Positions 26,846-36,625 of a stretch of DNA of 64,000 bases are shown here, in pieces; within the stretch, counting starts at the first letter, position 1, and each line of letters begins with the position of its first letter. Source of the DNA: Hyphomonas atlantica corrig. (GTDB lineage Bacteria; Pseudomonadota; Alphaproteobacteria; Caulobacterales; Hyphomonadaceae); contig NZ_AWFH01000056.1 of NCBI RefSeq assembly GCF_000682715.1, forward strand, positions 1 through 64,000, in the 5' to 3' direction. The notes under the pieces are model-generated. The model did not search any database and was not told where the DNA came from. It was given only the letters and a program-made list of their open reading frames with translations. The position numbers and the translations under genes were made by a program.

Positions 26846-27691
26846 ATGTTCCGTTCGCTCGTAATCTCATCCTCATCCATTGTTCTTGCGGCTTGCGCGG
26901 CAACCGTGACCGAAACGGTTGCGGAGCCTGTAGCGGTCGCCAGCATCGAACAGGTCTGGGTGTCTGAAGGCTTTGAAAGCCCCGAAGGCGCGGCCGAAGC
27001 GCCGAACGGCGGATACTTCATCTCCAATGTGGTCGGGGAGGGGCGCGACAAGGACGGTAATGGATACATCGCCCATATTGGTCCAGACGGCTCCATCATT
27101 GAGCAACATTGGGCGGCGAAGCTGGACGCGCCCAAGGGTATGGCCGTTCTCGACGGCGTGCTGCATGCGACCGATATAGACTCGGTCGTGTCGTTTGACA
27201 TCGCCAACGGCAAGCGGCTCGGCAAGGTGCGAATCGAGGGCGCCCAATTCCTCAATGATGCGACAGAATGGGGCGGGTCGATCTATGTCTCTGACTCCGG
27301 CGATGCGGCAATTTACAAGATAGTGGACGGCGCAGCTGAGCTTTGGCTGCAGGACGAGCGGCTGGCAGGCGTAAACGGCCTGCTCGGCGATGGTGAGCGG
27401 ATGCTGGTCTCCACCATGACGACCGGCAGCCTGTATAGCGTGACCGCAGACGGCGAACTGACAGAGATTGCCAACGGAATGGAGAATGCCGACGGGATCG
27501 GGCTGGTGCCCGGCGGTGGCTATCTCGTGTCATCCTGGCCGGGTCAGATCCACTATGTCGGCGAGGATGGCGCGGTAACCACCCTGTTTGATAAGCCGGT
27601 CTCGCAGAACGATCTGACCGTTATCGGCGACGCCGTTATCGTGCCGAACTGGCGGCAGAACACGGTCACGATGTGGAAGGTGCGGCGCTAG
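26846..27691 (+). CDS. SMP-30/gluconolactonase-like beta-propeller lipoprotein
   Basis: The 281-residue protein starts with a lipoprotein signal (lipobox LAAC, Cys17). The rest is a six-bladed propeller of the SMP-30/NHL type: SPEGAAEAPNGGYFISNV, KGMAVLDGVLHATDID, EWGGSIYVSDSG, VNGLLGDGERMLVST and ADGIGLVPGGGYLVSSW, with repeated metal-site-like Asp/Asn/Glu positions. It may be a lactonase or only a binding protein. GGGGAGG precedes ATG 26846. Its last four bases overlap the grpE stop on the opposite strand. Confidence 0.82.
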   Translation: MFRSLVISSSSIVLAACAATVTETVAEPVAVASIEQVWVSEGFESPEGAAEAPNGGYFISNVVGEGRDKDGNGYIAHIGPDGSIIEQHWAAKLDAPKGMAVLDGVLHATDIDSVVSFDIANGKRLGKVRIEGAQFLNDATEWGGSIYVSDSGDAAIYKIVDGAAELWLQDERLAGVNGLLGDGERMLVSTMTTGSLYSVTADGELTEIANGMENADGIGLVPGGGYLVSSWPGQIHYVGEDGAVTTLFDKPVSQNDLTVIGDAVIVPNWRQNTVTMWKVRR

Positions 27692-28296
27692 TTCGCTGCG
27701 CCGGCACTGACGGCCACCATGGCGGCGCGCAGGGTGCGCTCGCCGATTTTCCAGCCGGGCTGGAAGCAGGAGGCGATTGTACCGTTCGGCTGGTCGGACG
27801 GAATGTTCGCGACCGCCTGGTGCTGGTTCGGATCGAATGTGTCGCCGGGGAGGGCAGCAATCACCGTAACGCCATGCCGGGCGAGGGCCGTGTGCAGCTC
27901 CTTTTCCGTCATCTCGATGCCTTCAAACAGGTTCCGGCCGGGCTCTGACAGCGCTGCGCGGTCTTCTTCAGACAGGGCCGTCAATGCGCGGGAAAGATTG
28001 TCGGACACGCTCAGAAGGTCGCCCGCAAATTTCTCGATTGCGTAGATGCGTGCGTCTGCCACCTGACGCTCAGCGCGCTTGCGCGTGTTCTCGAGATCAG
28101 CCAGCGTGCGCAGCAATTGTTCGCGCAATTCCTCTTTCTCGATTTCCAGCTTTTGGACTGGATCCATCTCTTCTTCTGGCGCCGCTTCTTCAGCAGGCGC
28201 AGATTTGAGGATATCGTCCGCGGCGGCTTTCAGCTCTGCCTTGGATGCGTTGGAATCGATCTCAGCGGTTTCGCTGTTCTTGGGTTCGTCGCTCAT
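27688..28296 (-). CDS. grpE: Nucleotide exchange factor GrpE
   Basis: GrpE releases ADP from DnaK. The 202-residue protein has an acidic N-terminal tail, a long coiled coil (KLEIEKEELREQLLRTLADLENTRKRAERQ), and the C-terminal beta-domain with HGVTVIAALPGDTFDPNQHQAV and CFQPGWKIGERTLRAAMVAVS. Its start overlaps the hrcA stop by four bases, so hrcA-grpE is an operon transcribed toward dnaK. Confidence 0.97.
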   Translation of the reverse strand: MSDEPKNSETAEIDSNASKAELKAAADDILKSAPAEEAAPEEEMDPVQKLEIEKEELREQLLRTLADLENTRKRAERQVADARIYAIEKFAGDLLSVSDNLSRALTALSEEDRAALSEPGRNLFEGIEMTEKELHTALARHGVTVIAALPGDTFDPNQHQAVANIPSDQPNGTIASCFQPGWKIGERTLRAAMVAVSAGAAN

Positions 28297-29384
28297 CCTT
28301 GCGTATCCTTCTTGCGGCGGGCGGAGAGGATTTGCCCCACCACTTTCGCCGTATAATCCACCATGGGTATGACGCGGGCATAGTTCAGCCGGGTCGGGCC
28401 AATCACGCCAAGCGCGCCGATAACCTGTTTTTCGCCTCCCATATAGGGAGCCACAATCACACTTGAACCCGACAGCGGGAAAAGCTGGTTCTCCGCGCCG
28501 ATGAACAGACGCACGCCGTCCGCTTCCCGGGTTGTATCCAGGATATCAAGCAGGCTTTGCTGGCGTTCAAGTTCATTGAACAGCTGTCGCACCCGGTCGA
28601 GGTCCTCGGCGGCCTGTGCATCCTCCAGTAGGTTGGCGCGTCCGCGAACGATCAGCGACCGTCCCCGGCCTGGCGCATCCCCGCCCCATTGGGCAAGCCC
28701 CTGTTCCACGAGAGACGAGGCTGCCTGATCCAGCGCGGCGCGGCGGTTACGCAATTCGTCGCGAATATCGTTTGCGACTTCGGACAAGGTGCGTCCCCGC
28801 ACGCGCGTGGAGAGGTAATTTCCGGCCTCCATCAATGTGGTCGATGGCAAGCCTTCCGGCACTTCCACGATCCGGTTCTCGACATCGCCATCTTCGGTCA
28901 CGATGACGCATAAGGCTTCGCGCCCGCCCAGGGGAACGAACTCAGCGTGTCGCACGACGGCGTCCCGGGTAGGGGAGGACACCAGTCCTGCACCGCCGGT
29001 GAGGCCGGAAAGAATGTTCGAGGCCTCGCCCATGACCGCCTCGATATCGGTACCAGCCGATTTCAACCGATCGTCAATTTCCATCCGGTCGCCGCGGCTC
29101 GGCTCCCCGATCTCAAGGAAGCCGTCTACGAAGAGGCGCAAGCCCGTATGCGTGGGCGCACGCCCCGCCGAGATATGGGGTGACTCAAGCAGCCCAAGCT
29201 CGGTCAGATCGGCCATCACATTGCGGATCGATGCGGGTGACAGCGCTATCCCGCCCTTTGACAAAGTGCGGGAGCCGACTGGCTCGCCTGTGGTCAGATA
29301 GCCTTCGACGATTTCCCGGAAAATGTCGCGAGAGCGCTGGTCGAGGCGCTGCAACAGGGATTGCGTGTCGAGAGGCGGGATCAT
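28293..29384 (-). CDS. hrcA: Heat-inducible transcription repressor HrcA
   Basis: HrcA represses class I heat-shock genes at CIRCE operators and depends on GroEL for activity. The 363-residue protein has the N-terminal winged helix (YLTTGEPVGSRTLS and LSPASIRNVMADLTELGLL, HISAGRAPTHTGLRLFVD) and the C-terminal dimer domain ending VIGPTRLNYARVIPMVDY. No CIRCE sequence was found at hrcA, dnaK or elsewhere in the window, so its targets (probably groESL) lie outside. Confidence 0.97.
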   Translation of the reverse strand: MIPPLDTQSLLQRLDQRSRDIFREIVEGYLTTGEPVGSRTLSKGGIALSPASIRNVMADLTELGLLESPHISAGRAPTHTGLRLFVDGFLEIGEPSRGDRMEIDDRLKSAGTDIEAVMGEASNILSGLTGGAGLVSSPTRDAVVRHAEFVPLGGREALCVIVTEDGDVENRIVEVPEGLPSTTLMEAGNYLSTRVRGRTLSEVANDIRDELRNRRAALDQAASSLVEQGLAQWGGDAPGRGRSLIVRGRANLLEDAQAAEDLDRVRQLFNELERQQSLLDILDTTREADGVRLFIGAENQLFPLSGSSVIVAPYMGGEKQVIGALGVIGPTRLNYARVIPMVDYTAKVVGQILSARRKKDTQG

Positions 29385-29391
29385 GTTTTAT

Positions 29392-29420
29392 TGATTAGGC
29401 GCGGCCCGGCCTCTGTTCAA
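29392..29420 (-). promoter_or_regulatory. Candidate housekeeping promoter for hrcA-grpE
   Basis: On the minus strand TTGAAC (29420-29415) is 17 bases from TAATCA (29397-29392), a sigma-70-like arrangement ending eight bases before the hrcA ATG. The start would then be within or next to the codon, so the true promoter could lie elsewhere. Confidence 0.35.
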
Positions 29421-29447
29421 TAGGCATCGCGCCGCGACGAGCTTGTT

Positions 29448-31118
29448 TCAGGAGAGGTTCTGGATAAGGCCCAAATGGTCCAGATGCATGTCTTCGGCGG
29501 CGGGGCGACGAGGCAGGCCGGGCATGGTGACGAGGTCGCCGCAAATGCCGACCACAAACCCTGCGCCAGCCGAGAGGCGCACTTCCCGCAGTTGCAGGGC
29601 ATGGCCTTCAGGCGCGCCAACAAGCTTCGCATCGCTTGAAAAGCTGTAAGGTGTTTTCGCCATGCAAACCGGAAAGTTGCCGTACCCATCCTGTTCCCAG
29701 CGTTCCAGTTGCTTGTGAACTGAGGCGGGCGCATCGACATGGCTTGCGCGATAGATGCGCTTGGCCACGGTTTCGATCTTTTCGAACAGGGGCATATCGG
29801 ATGGGTAGAGGGGTTGAAAGTCGATTGGCGTGTCGCTGGCGATCCGGGTGACTTTCCGGGCGAGGTCTTCTGCGCCATGACCGCCCTCTGCCCAGTGTGT
29901 ACAAATCGACACCTGGACGCCTCGCTCTGCACAATAGGCTTCGATGGCGGCGATTTCCCGAGATGTATCCGACGTGAACCGGTTGATCGCTACGACGACC
30001 GGGACATTGAACTGCTTCAAATTCTCGATATGCCGGCCGAGATTTGCGAGGCCTCTCTCCAGCGCATCGTAGCTCACCGTTCCGGCATCTTCCTTGGAAA
30101 TGCCGCCATGCATTTTCAGCGCGCGCACAGTGGCAACAAGGACTGCCGCACTTGGCATCAATCCGGCTTGGCGACATTTGATGTTGAAGAATTTCTCGGC
30201 GCCCAGATCTGCGCCAAAGCCTGCTTCGGTGATCACATAATCTGCCATCTTGAGCGCAGCTTTCGTGGCGATCACGCTGCTGCAACCATGCGCAATGTTG
30301 GCAAACGGTCCGCCATGCACAAGCGCCGGATTGCCCTCCAGCGTCTGGACCAGGTTTGGCAGCATTGCGTCTTTCAACAGCGCCATCATCGCGCCAACGG
30401 CTTTCATGTCCTTGGCCGTTACAGGAATGCGACCACGGCGATACCCGATCACCATGCGCTCCAATCGTTCCTGAAGGTCATGCGCATCCCTGGCCAGGCA
30501 GAGGATCGCCATGATCTCCGATGCGACCGTGATATCGAAGCCGGTTTCCATGGGTGTGCCGTTGGGGCTGCCGCCCAGGCCGGTCACGACATTGCGCAGG
30601 TTGCGATCATTCATGTCCATGACGCGTCGCCAGGTGATCCGCGTCGGTTCCAGACCGCTGTCTCCGCCCCAGTGCACATGATTGTCGATCATTGCAGCGA
30701 GCAGATTGTGAGCGGACGTGATGGCGTGGAAATCACCGGTGAAATGCAAATTGATATCTTCCATCGGAACGACTTGGGCTTGTCCGCCGCCCGTCGCACC
30801 GCCCTTCATCCCGAAGCAGGGGCCAAGAGACGGTTCGCGCAAGCAGAGCAGAGTGCGTTCACCAATCCGGTTCATCGCATCGGTCAGGCCAACGCTGGTG
30901 GTTGTCTTGCCTTCGCCAGCGGGCGTCGGGTTGATCGCCGTAACGAGGATCAGCTTGCCGTCGGATTTGGCTTTCAGGGAAGATAGATGGCCGGGCGCGA
31001 TCTTCGCCTTGTCATGGCCGTAGGGGATAATGTCGGCAGCATCGATCTGAAGCGCGTCGGCAAGCTCACTCATCGGGCGCTTCTTCGCGCTTCTGGCGAT
31101 CTCGATATCTGTCGGCAT
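29448..31118 (-). CDS. fhs: Formate--tetrahydrofolate ligase
   Basis: Fhs makes 10-formyl-tetrahydrofolate from formate and ATP. The 556-residue protein is of normal length with the P-loop-like [65 protein letters not shown] and [18 protein letters not shown]. It would feed one-carbon metabolism, for example purine synthesis (purA lies at 55 kb). It sits between hrcA and rph, genes usually next to each other in alphaproteobacteria. Confidence 0.98.
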   Translation of the reverse strand: MPTDIEIARSAKKRPMSELADALQIDAADIIPYGHDKAKIAPGHLSSLKAKSDGKLILVTAINPTPAGEGKTTTSVGLTDAMNRIGERTLLCLREPSLGPCFGMKGGATGGGQAQVVPMEDINLHFTGDFHAITSAHNLLAAMIDNHVHWGGDSGLEPTRITWRRVMDMNDRNLRNVVTGLGGSPNGTPMETGFDITVASEIMAILCLARDAHDLQERLERMVIGYRRGRIPVTAKDMKAVGAMMALLKDAMLPNLVQTLEGNPALVHGGPFANIAHGCSSVIATKAALKMADYVITEAGFGADLGAEKFFNIKCRQAGLMPSAAVLVATVRALKMHGGISKEDAGTVSYDALERGLANLGRHIENLKQFNVPVVVAINRFTSDTSREIAAIEAYCAERGVQVSICTHWAEGGHGAEDLARKVTRIASDTPIDFQPLYPSDMPLFEKIETVAKRIYRASHVDAPASVHKQLERWEQDGYGNFPVCMAKTPYSFSSDAKLVGAPEGHALQLREVRLSAGAGFVVGICGDLVTMPGLPRRPAAEDMHLDHLGLIQNLS

Positions 31119-31208
31119 ATGTCCCCCTGATCGTCTCTAAACGTGTTCCCGGTGTAGACAGGCGCGGCAAAACCCGCAATCAGGCTCGGCAGAAAAGAGG
31201 ATTTCGCC

Positions 31209-31934
31209 ATGAGCACGCTAATTCGGCCTTCCGGTCGCACCTTCGACCAGCTTCGTGACGTTTCGCTGGAGACCAATGTCACCCGTTATGCAGAGGGCTC
31301 CTGCCTGGCGAAGTTCGGCAACACCCATGTATTGTGTACTGCCAGTTGGGAAAAGAGCGTGCCGCCTTGGCTCAAAGGGCAGGGCAAGGGCTGGGTCACC
31401 GGCGAGTATGGCATGCTGCCGCGCGCCACCCATACGCGTGGTCGCCGGGAGGCTGCTTCGGGAAAACAGTCTGGTCGGACGCAAGAGATCCAGCGCCTGA
31501 TCGGCCGTTCGCTGCGGTCAGTTTGCGACCTGTCCGCATTGGGGGAGAACCAGATCACGATTGATTGTGACGTGCTTCAGGCCGATGGCGGCACTCGCAC
31601 GGCGTCGATCACTGGCGGCTTCGTCGCGCTTGCAATGGCATGCCGTTACCTGAAGGCGGAAGGCGTGATCTCAGCCGACCCGATTACCAAGCAGGCTGCC
31701 GCGATTTCAGTCGGCGTGTATCAGGACCACCCGGTGCTGGATGTTGATTACCCGGAAGATTCGCGCGGCGAAGCAGACATGAATGTCGTGATGAGTTCGG
31801 ATGGCGGCTTCATTGAAGTGCAGGGCACGGGTGAAGAACGCCCAATGACCCGCGCTGAGCTCGACGAAATGCTCCGCCTTGCTGAAAAGGGATGTATGGA
31901 ATTGTTTGAAGCGCAGCGCGCGGCGCTCGGCTAA
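31209..31934 (+). CDS. rph: Ribonuclease PH
   Basis: RNase PH is the phosphorolytic exonuclease that trims tRNA 3' ends. The 241-residue protein has [28 protein letters not shown] at the start, [36 protein letters not shown], and [19 protein letters not shown] containing the catalytic aspartates. Typical length. The last four bases overlap the stop of the globin gene on the other strand. Confidence 0.98.
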   Translation: MSTLIRPSGRTFDQLRDVSLETNVTRYAEGSCLAKFGNTHVLCTASWEKSVPPWLKGQGKGWVTGEYGMLPRATHTRGRREAASGKQSGRTQEIQRLIGRSLRSVCDLSALGENQITIDCDVLQADGGTRTASITGGFVALAMACRYLKAEGVISADPITKQAAAISVGVYQDHPVLDVDYPEDSRGEADMNVVMSSDGGFIEVQGTGEERPMTRAELDEMLRLAEKGCMELFEAQRAALG

Positions 31935-32359
31935 AGGCCAAGCTCGAACATACCAAGCTGAAAGCTGCGGGCAATTCGGTTGGCGCGTTCCATGAAGTAC
32001 TCGACCGTCTCTGCAGAGTCGCTGAGCTCTTCGAGCGTTAGTCGAAACAGGGCAAGCCAGATGTTGAAATGGGCGGGCGTAATGCCCGTCAATTTCATAT
32101 GCGCCGGGAACGGCTTTCCGGAGTAGCGTCCTGTATTCATGGCGACGGACGACCAGAAATCCTTCATTGTCGCCAAGTGGGGCGTCCAATGGTCACCGAT
32201 CTCCGTTTCGAAGACCGGGCCGAGCAGGGGGTGGGCACGTACCCGCGTGTAGAAATTCTCGACTAGGTCAGAAATGAAGGCTTCGTCGATGCCCAAGCGG
32301 GCCGCATTTTCCTGGATTTCGCGGCGGCGGTCTTCAGCGGATCGAATTCGTACGGTCAT
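31931..32359 (-). CDS. Group III truncated hemoglobin
   Basis: A 142-residue globin of the 2-on-2 type. [32 protein letters not shown] and [14 protein letters not shown]...[16 protein letters not shown] show the group III pattern; the histidine in [12 protein letters not shown] is the proximal ligand candidate, and HMKL is also typical of this group. Such globins bind oxygen or nitric oxide. It lies between rph and rdgB, convergent with rph. Confidence 0.85.
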   Translation of the reverse strand: MTVRIRSAEDRRREIQENAARLGIDEAFISDLVENFYTRVRAHPLLGPVFETEIGDHWTPHLATMKDFWSSVAMNTGRYSGKPFPAHMKLTGITPAHFNIWLALFRLTLEELSDSAETVEYFMERANRIARSFQLGMFELGL

Positions 32360-32416
32360 GGCAGACCAAATGGGCAGCCTTCTGAGGCGTGTCCATAGGT
32401 AGAAGTCCTTGGTCGG

Positions 32417-32914
32417 TCAGTTTGCCGATGCGGGCTTGCCGTTCTGCCAGGTCACGTCCCGTCCGAACAGCGGTACGGTCGACAGGCTCATCTTGGCGGA
32501 TCCGTCCACGATCTTGCGGCTATAGGAGACATACATCAGGCTGTCAGAGTCGGCATCATAGATGCGGCGCACAGCGAGTTGTTTGAAGATCAGGCTCTGG
32601 TTCTGATCGAAGACTTCCTCGCCCGATTTGTCGAGATCGATCCGTCCGATGCGAATTGGTCCTGATTGCAGGCAGGAAATGGAGGAGTTGGACGGGTTTT
32701 CAAACCAGTTTCCCTTTCCCAGCCGGTCCCACACGCCGCGATCAAAGAAGGATAGATGGCAGACCACGCCTTCGATTTTCGGGTCAGTCAATTGCTTGAT
32801 CTTGATCTCATTGCCGAGCCAGTCATTCTTGAACTCGCCAACTTCCTTGTCGCCTCCACAGGCGGCGATTGGCAGGGCGAGCGCGAGCAGGGCGAGAGAA
32901 AGTTTCCGCTTCAT
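32417..32914 (-). CDS. creA: CreA-family protein (lipoprotein)
   Basis: A 165-residue protein with a lipobox (IAAC, Cys19) and the CreA domain: GEFKNDWLGNEIKIKQLTDPKIEGVVCHLSFFDRG, WFENPSNSSISCLQSGPI and SLMYVSYSRKIVDGSAKMSLSTVPL. CreA proteins are envelope proteins of unknown function; the classical E. coli protein is not a lipoprotein, so the acylation is a variant. ATG 32914 fits the signal peptide. Confidence 0.85.
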   Translation of the reverse strand: MKRKLSLALLALALPIAACGGDKEVGEFKNDWLGNEIKIKQLTDPKIEGVVCHLSFFDRGVWDRLGKGNWFENPSNSSISCLQSGPIRIGRIDLDKSGEEVFDQNQSLIFKQLAVRRIYDADSDSLMYVSYSRKIVDGSAKMSLSTVPLFGRDVTWQNGKPASAN

Positions 32915-32957
32915 GAGACATGCTACGCCGCCCGGAGGCATGCGTTCCCGAACTGGA

Positions 32958-33344
32958 TCAGTAAAACTTGCGCCGAGCCGACAACATGTCGCCGAGCGCG
33001 CGCACCGTCGCTGCGCCGATCTGCATCGGCGTCGGCTTGCGGCGGTGGGCGTGCCGGACGAGATGACCGCAATTGGAGCCGAAGAGATCATAGTCGCGGC
33101 CCAGCTGCCGGCGGGCGCGGTTTTCGACGAGATGCGCGTCGAGCGAGCTGTAGCGGCGGTGTCGCCGTATGTCGCGCCCTGTCGCAAATTCCTCAGGGGT
33201 TTGCTCAATCACGCCATCATGAAGACGCGAATTGCTGATGATGGTTCCGCGCGACGTGACAACGCCATAATGCGACAAGACCACACCAAACCGCACAGAC
33301 ACGACGTCGCCTGGCTCGAATGGGAATTTGTCGCGATAGCTCAT
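32958..33344 (-). CDS. LRAT-like NlpC/P60-superfamily protein
   Basis: The 128-residue protein begins FEPGDVVSVRFGVVLSHYGVV (the H-box) and later has DYDLFGSNCGHLVRHAHRRK, the N-C-x-H box of lecithin:retinol acyltransferase-like proteins. The Cys in NCGH and the His in SHYG would be the catalytic pair. Bacterial members are predicted acyltransferases or phospholipases of unknown substrate. It is directly followed by an XRE regulator and a DUF2975 gene on the same strand. Confidence 0.78.
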   Translation of the reverse strand: MSYRDKFPFEPGDVVSVRFGVVLSHYGVVTSRGTIISNSRLHDGVIEQTPEEFATGRDIRRHRRYSSLDAHLVENRARRQLGRDYDLFGSNCGHLVRHAHRRKPTPMQIGAATVRALGDMLSARRKFY

Positions 33345-33584
33345 CTACTCGGCCGCCACCTGTTCATGGTCGGCTGAATCCTCGTCATCGAAAACGAGCA
33401 AATCTCCCGGCTGGCATTCCAGCTCACGACAGAGGGCTTCCAATGTCGAAAAGCGCACGGCCTTGGCCTTGCCGGTTTTCAGAATGGACAAATTGGCGAG
33501 TGTCACGCCCACACGCTCTGACAGTTCGGTCAGGGACATGCGACGATCCAGAAGCACACGGTCGAGGGTCACGCGAATGGACAT
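33345..33584 (-). CDS. YozG-type XRE regulator
   Basis: A 79-residue protein with a small Cro/C1-like helix-turn-helix: LDRVLLDRRMSLTELSERVGVTLANLSILKTGKAKAVRFSTLEALCRELECQPGDLLVFD. The ending DLL(V/E)(Y/F) is characteristic of the YozG/Bacillus-type regulators that are almost always coupled to DUF2975 membrane proteins. Here the DUF2975 gene is 11 bases upstream in the same direction. Its target is likely its own operon. Confidence 0.88.
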   Translation of the reverse strand: MSIRVTLDRVLLDRRMSLTELSERVGVTLANLSILKTGKAKAVRFSTLEALCRELECQPGDLLVFDDEDSADHEQVAAE

Positions 33585-33595
33585 TTCCTGTGCTC

Positions 33596-34117
33596 CTATA
33601 TGGTCATCTTCTCTTCATCGCGAAGGCGGGTGCCCTCCCGGAAGACTTGGGAAAGAATGAAGAGCGCCGCAACCGATGCCCATGCGATAAGGTCGAAGGA
33701 AAGCTGTATTCTCGTGCCGTCAACGACCAGGCCGACCACGATGGCGATGGCATAGCGCAGCAGTTGCGTCACGGCGATGGCGATGGCGATCCGGGTCAAT
33801 CTGACGGCATTTTCCGGAACGAACGGGTCGCCTGCTGTCAGGGTTGCCAGAATTTTGCGCAATTCGAGACATACGAAAATCACGGCAACCACAACGACGA
33901 GCGCGCCGAGCAGGCCAGCGCTCAATTCCTGCAGCGTTATGTCGTGGTCGTCGATCTTGATGGCGCCGATACTGATGGGGGTGCCCGACAGTATTGAGAT
34001 CAATTCTACCCCGCCGGCCAGAATGACGATTGCGCCGATCAAGGCAGTCATCCACATGACAATCGTCACCAGTACGGTCATGACCGCTGCCATGGAGTTT
34101 CCCGCATTTGTGCTCAT
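33596..34117 (-). CDS. DUF2975 membrane protein
   Basis: A 173-residue protein with four hydrophobic segments (about 9-33, 66-89, 107-131 and 142-160). The cytoplasmic loop LRKILATLTAGDPFVPENAVRLTRIAIAIA is the family signature. DUF2975 proteins pair with YozG-type regulators, as here, in a genetic module of unknown function, sometimes likened to sensors of membrane state. Confidence 0.88.
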   Translation of the reverse strand: MSTNAGNSMAAVMTVLVTIVMWMTALIGAIVILAGGVELISILSGTPISIGAIKIDDHDITLQELSAGLLGALVVVVAVIFVCLELRKILATLTAGDPFVPENAVRLTRIAIAIAVTQLLRYAIAIVVGLVVDGTRIQLSFDLIAWASVAALFILSQVFREGTRLRDEEKMTI

Positions 34118-34257
34118 GTGTCTCTGTTTACCTTCCGGCGATTGTTGACATGATGCTCGAGGATGAAGTTGCTCGAGGCGGTGGGCTTACCGAATAACGA
34201 TATATACATTTATGTCAAAAGCAAGAATAGGGCCATTACAGAATGGGTGAAAATAAA

Positions 34258-34860
34258 ATGATTCGAAGGCTTTCGCCCGGTCGACTGGTCGCAGCGACCC
34301 ATAACAAGGGTAAGGTCTCCGAGCTTAAGGATTTGTTCGAGCCGCTAGGATTTGATGTCGTCTCCGCCATCGAACTGGACCTTCCTGAGCCGGAAGAGAC
34401 CGAAGCCACCTTTGCCGGAAATGCGATCCTGAAGGCGCGTGCGGCTGCTGAAGCCACCGGCGCACCGGCGCTTTCCGACGATTCCGGGCTCGCCGTGACA
34501 GCTTTGGGCGGCGCGCCGGGTATCTATTCTGCTCGCTGGGCAGGTGAGCCGCGCGACTTCGGAAAGGCGATGGAGAAAGTGCAGCGGGAGCTGGATGAGA
34601 TTGGCGCAACGGACCGGTCAGCCAAGTTTGTCTGCGCGTTGGCCGTTGTATGGCCTGATGGTCATGCGGAAGTCTATGAGGGCGAAGTGCATGGTGAATT
34701 GACCTGGCCGCCGCGCGGGGACAAGGGCTTTGGATATGATCCGGTCTTTGTGGCCAAGGGCGAAACCATCACGTTCGGTGAAATGGATCCGGACCGGAAG
34801 CATGCCATGAGCCATCGTGCAAATGCCGTTGCCAAGCTGAAGGCGGCTTTGCTGGCATGA
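34258..34860 (+). CDS. rdgB: Non-canonical purine NTP pyrophosphatase RdgB/HAM1
   Basis: RdgB removes dITP, XTP and other deaminated purines. The 200-residue protein has [21 protein letters not shown], the [45 protein letters not shown] core, [13 protein letters not shown] and the [14 protein letters not shown] ending. ATG 34258 is preferred because GGTGA is well spaced before it; ATG 34243 is possible. Its last codon overlaps hemW (ATGA). Confidence 0.96.
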   Translation: MIRRLSPGRLVAATHNKGKVSELKDLFEPLGFDVVSAIELDLPEPEETEATFAGNAILKARAAAEATGAPALSDDSGLAVTALGGAPGIYSARWAGEPRDFGKAMEKVQRELDEIGATDRSAKFVCALAVVWPDGHAEVYEGEVHGELTWPPRGDKGFGYDPVFVAKGETITFGEMDPDRKHAMSHRANAVAKLKAALLA

Positions 34861-36029
34861 GCGAGGGGGCGCCCCCTTTCGGTCCAGAATATGGATTTGG
34901 AATCTACATTCATTGGCCGTACTGTGCGAAAGTCTGTCCCTACTGCGACTTTAATGTGTACGCAGCCAAGGATCGAGATCCGACCTCTTTGTTGGAAGCG
35001 ATCAAGAAAGACCTTCAGATCCATCGGCCCAGACTGCCTGAGCATGGCCGGGCGGGCAGTCTCTACTTCGGGGGAGGGACGCCTTCCCTGTTGAAGCCGA
35101 CTGAAATCGCCGGATTGGTGCGCGCGGCTGAAGAGAGTTTCGGGCTGGAGGCGGATGCCGAGATCACGCTGGAGGCAAATCCTAACGACATCCTGCGGAT
35201 GGATTTGCAGGGTGTGAAGGCTGCCGGGGTTAACCGGCTCTCTCTTGGGGTCCAGTCACTTCGCGATGATGCGCTTGCATTTCTGGGGCGTGACCATCAT
35301 GGCAGTGCGGCGCGCATTGCCATGAGCCGCGCTTTGGATGTGTTTCCAAATACATCCGTTGATTTGATTTATGCGCGACCTGGACAGTTGGCGGAGGAGT
35401 GGCAATCAGAACTCAGTGATGTTCTCGCTTTCGGTGCACCGCATATTTCCTTGTACGAACTCACCATTGAGGAGCGTACGGCCTTTGGAAAAGCGGCGGC
35501 GCGTGGCGAGCTGTTGCCAATGGAAGATGATGATCAGGCGGACCTTTATGAACTTACACAGGAAATCCTGACCTCTGCGGGTCTGCCGGGCTATGAGGTT
35601 TCAAACCATGCACGAGCGGAGGAGTTCCGGTCACGGCACAATATGACATATTGGAATGGAGGCGACTGGATTGGCGTGGGGCCAGGGGCGCATGGGCGGC
35701 TCAGTGTTGGCGGGAACCGCTACGCATCCGAGGCTGAGCGCCGACCGGAGGCCTATATCGCAAATGTGCAGGCACTTGCTTCCGGATGGTCTGACGCATC
35801 AAAACTGTACCCGCTGGACAACGCTCGTGAATTGCTCGCTATGGGATTGCGTTCCGAGATGGGAATTGACCGGACCCGGATCGAGACGGTCTCGGGCCGC
35901 GCGCTGCCACAGAACAAGATTGATGTCTTTGTCGAAGAGGGATGGATGCGCGAAGAAGGCGCGCGCATCGCCCTGACGCCGAAGGGACGCCTGCTGGCTG
36001 ATGCGCTTACAGCAGAGCTATCCCCCTGA
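34857..36029 (+). CDS. hemW: HemW-type radical SAM protein (heme chaperone)
   Basis: The 390-residue protein resembles coproporphyrinogen III dehydrogenase but is HemW-like: [19 protein letters not shown] carries CxxxCxxC, followed by [26 protein letters not shown] and DLIYARPGQ. HemW inserts heme into respiratory enzymes. It overlaps rdgB by four bases. Its 3' end overlaps the thymidine kinase stop (36018) by 12 bases on the opposite strand. Confidence 0.95.
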   Translation: MSEGAPPFGPEYGFGIYIHWPYCAKVCPYCDFNVYAAKDRDPTSLLEAIKKDLQIHRPRLPEHGRAGSLYFGGGTPSLLKPTEIAGLVRAAEESFGLEADAEITLEANPNDILRMDLQGVKAAGVNRLSLGVQSLRDDALAFLGRDHHGSAARIAMSRALDVFPNTSVDLIYARPGQLAEEWQSELSDVLAFGAPHISLYELTIEERTAFGKAAARGELLPMEDDDQADLYELTQEILTSAGLPGYEVSNHARAEEFRSRHNMTYWNGGDWIGVGPGAHGRLSVGGNRYASEAERRPEAYIANVQALASGWSDASKLYPLDNARELLAMGLRSEMGIDRTRIETVSGRALPQNKIDVFVEEGWMREEGARIALTPKGRLLADALTAELSP

Positions 36030-36620
36030 GGGCAATTTGGGTGGGAAGCGGCCCATGCGCTCTTCCCAATGCCGCCGACACAAGGAGAGATAGGTCGCTT
36101 TTGCGATGCTGACTTGTTCTCCCTCGGTCAAGGCTTCCCCATCAGGGCCGAGCCGGATGACCATTGTCGCCTTGCGTCCGCACTCGCAGATTGTCCGGAT
36201 TTCCCGCAAGGAATCGGCGATGGCAAGCAGCGCCGCAGAGCCTTCGAACAACTCCCCCTGAAAATCTGTCCGCAGGCCATAGGCCAGGACGGGCAGGTTC
36301 AGATGATCCGCTGCCCTGGCCAATTGCCAGACCTGCTCCTTGGACAGGAACTGTGCTTCATCGACAAACACGGCGCTGAGGGCGTGGGTGTCGAGTTCAT
36401 CCGCGATTAGGCCAAAAATGTCAGTGTCCTTATCATACAGGACTGCGTCAGCTCCGATGCCGATGCGAGACGAGATGTGCCCGTCCTCATCATCCTTGTA
36501 GAGCGCAGATGTCAGGAGCAGGACTTCCATTCCTCGCTCCCGATAATTGTAGGCTGCTTGCAGCAGGATCGTCGACTTGCCCGCATTCATGGCGGCATAG
36601 GAAAAGTAGAGCTTTGCCAT
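36018..36620 (-). CDS. tdk: Thymidine kinase
   Basis: The 200-residue cytosolic thymidine kinase salvages deoxythymidine. P-loop AAMNAGKSTILLQAAYNY, the catalytic region AVFVDEAQFL, NLPVLAYGLRTDFQGELFEGSAALLAIAD, and zinc ligands in CECGRKAT and LCRRHWEERMG are all present. Length and motifs are normal for the TK1-like family. It is convergent with hemW. Confidence 0.97.
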   Translation of the reverse strand: MAKLYFSYAAMNAGKSTILLQAAYNYRERGMEVLLLTSALYKDDEDGHISSRIGIGADAVLYDKDTDIFGLIADELDTHALSAVFVDEAQFLSKEQVWQLARAADHLNLPVLAYGLRTDFQGELFEGSAALLAIADSLREIRTICECGRKATMVIRLGPDGEALTEGEQVSIAKATYLSLCRRHWEERMGRFPPKLPSGG

Positions 36621-36625
36621 CAGAG

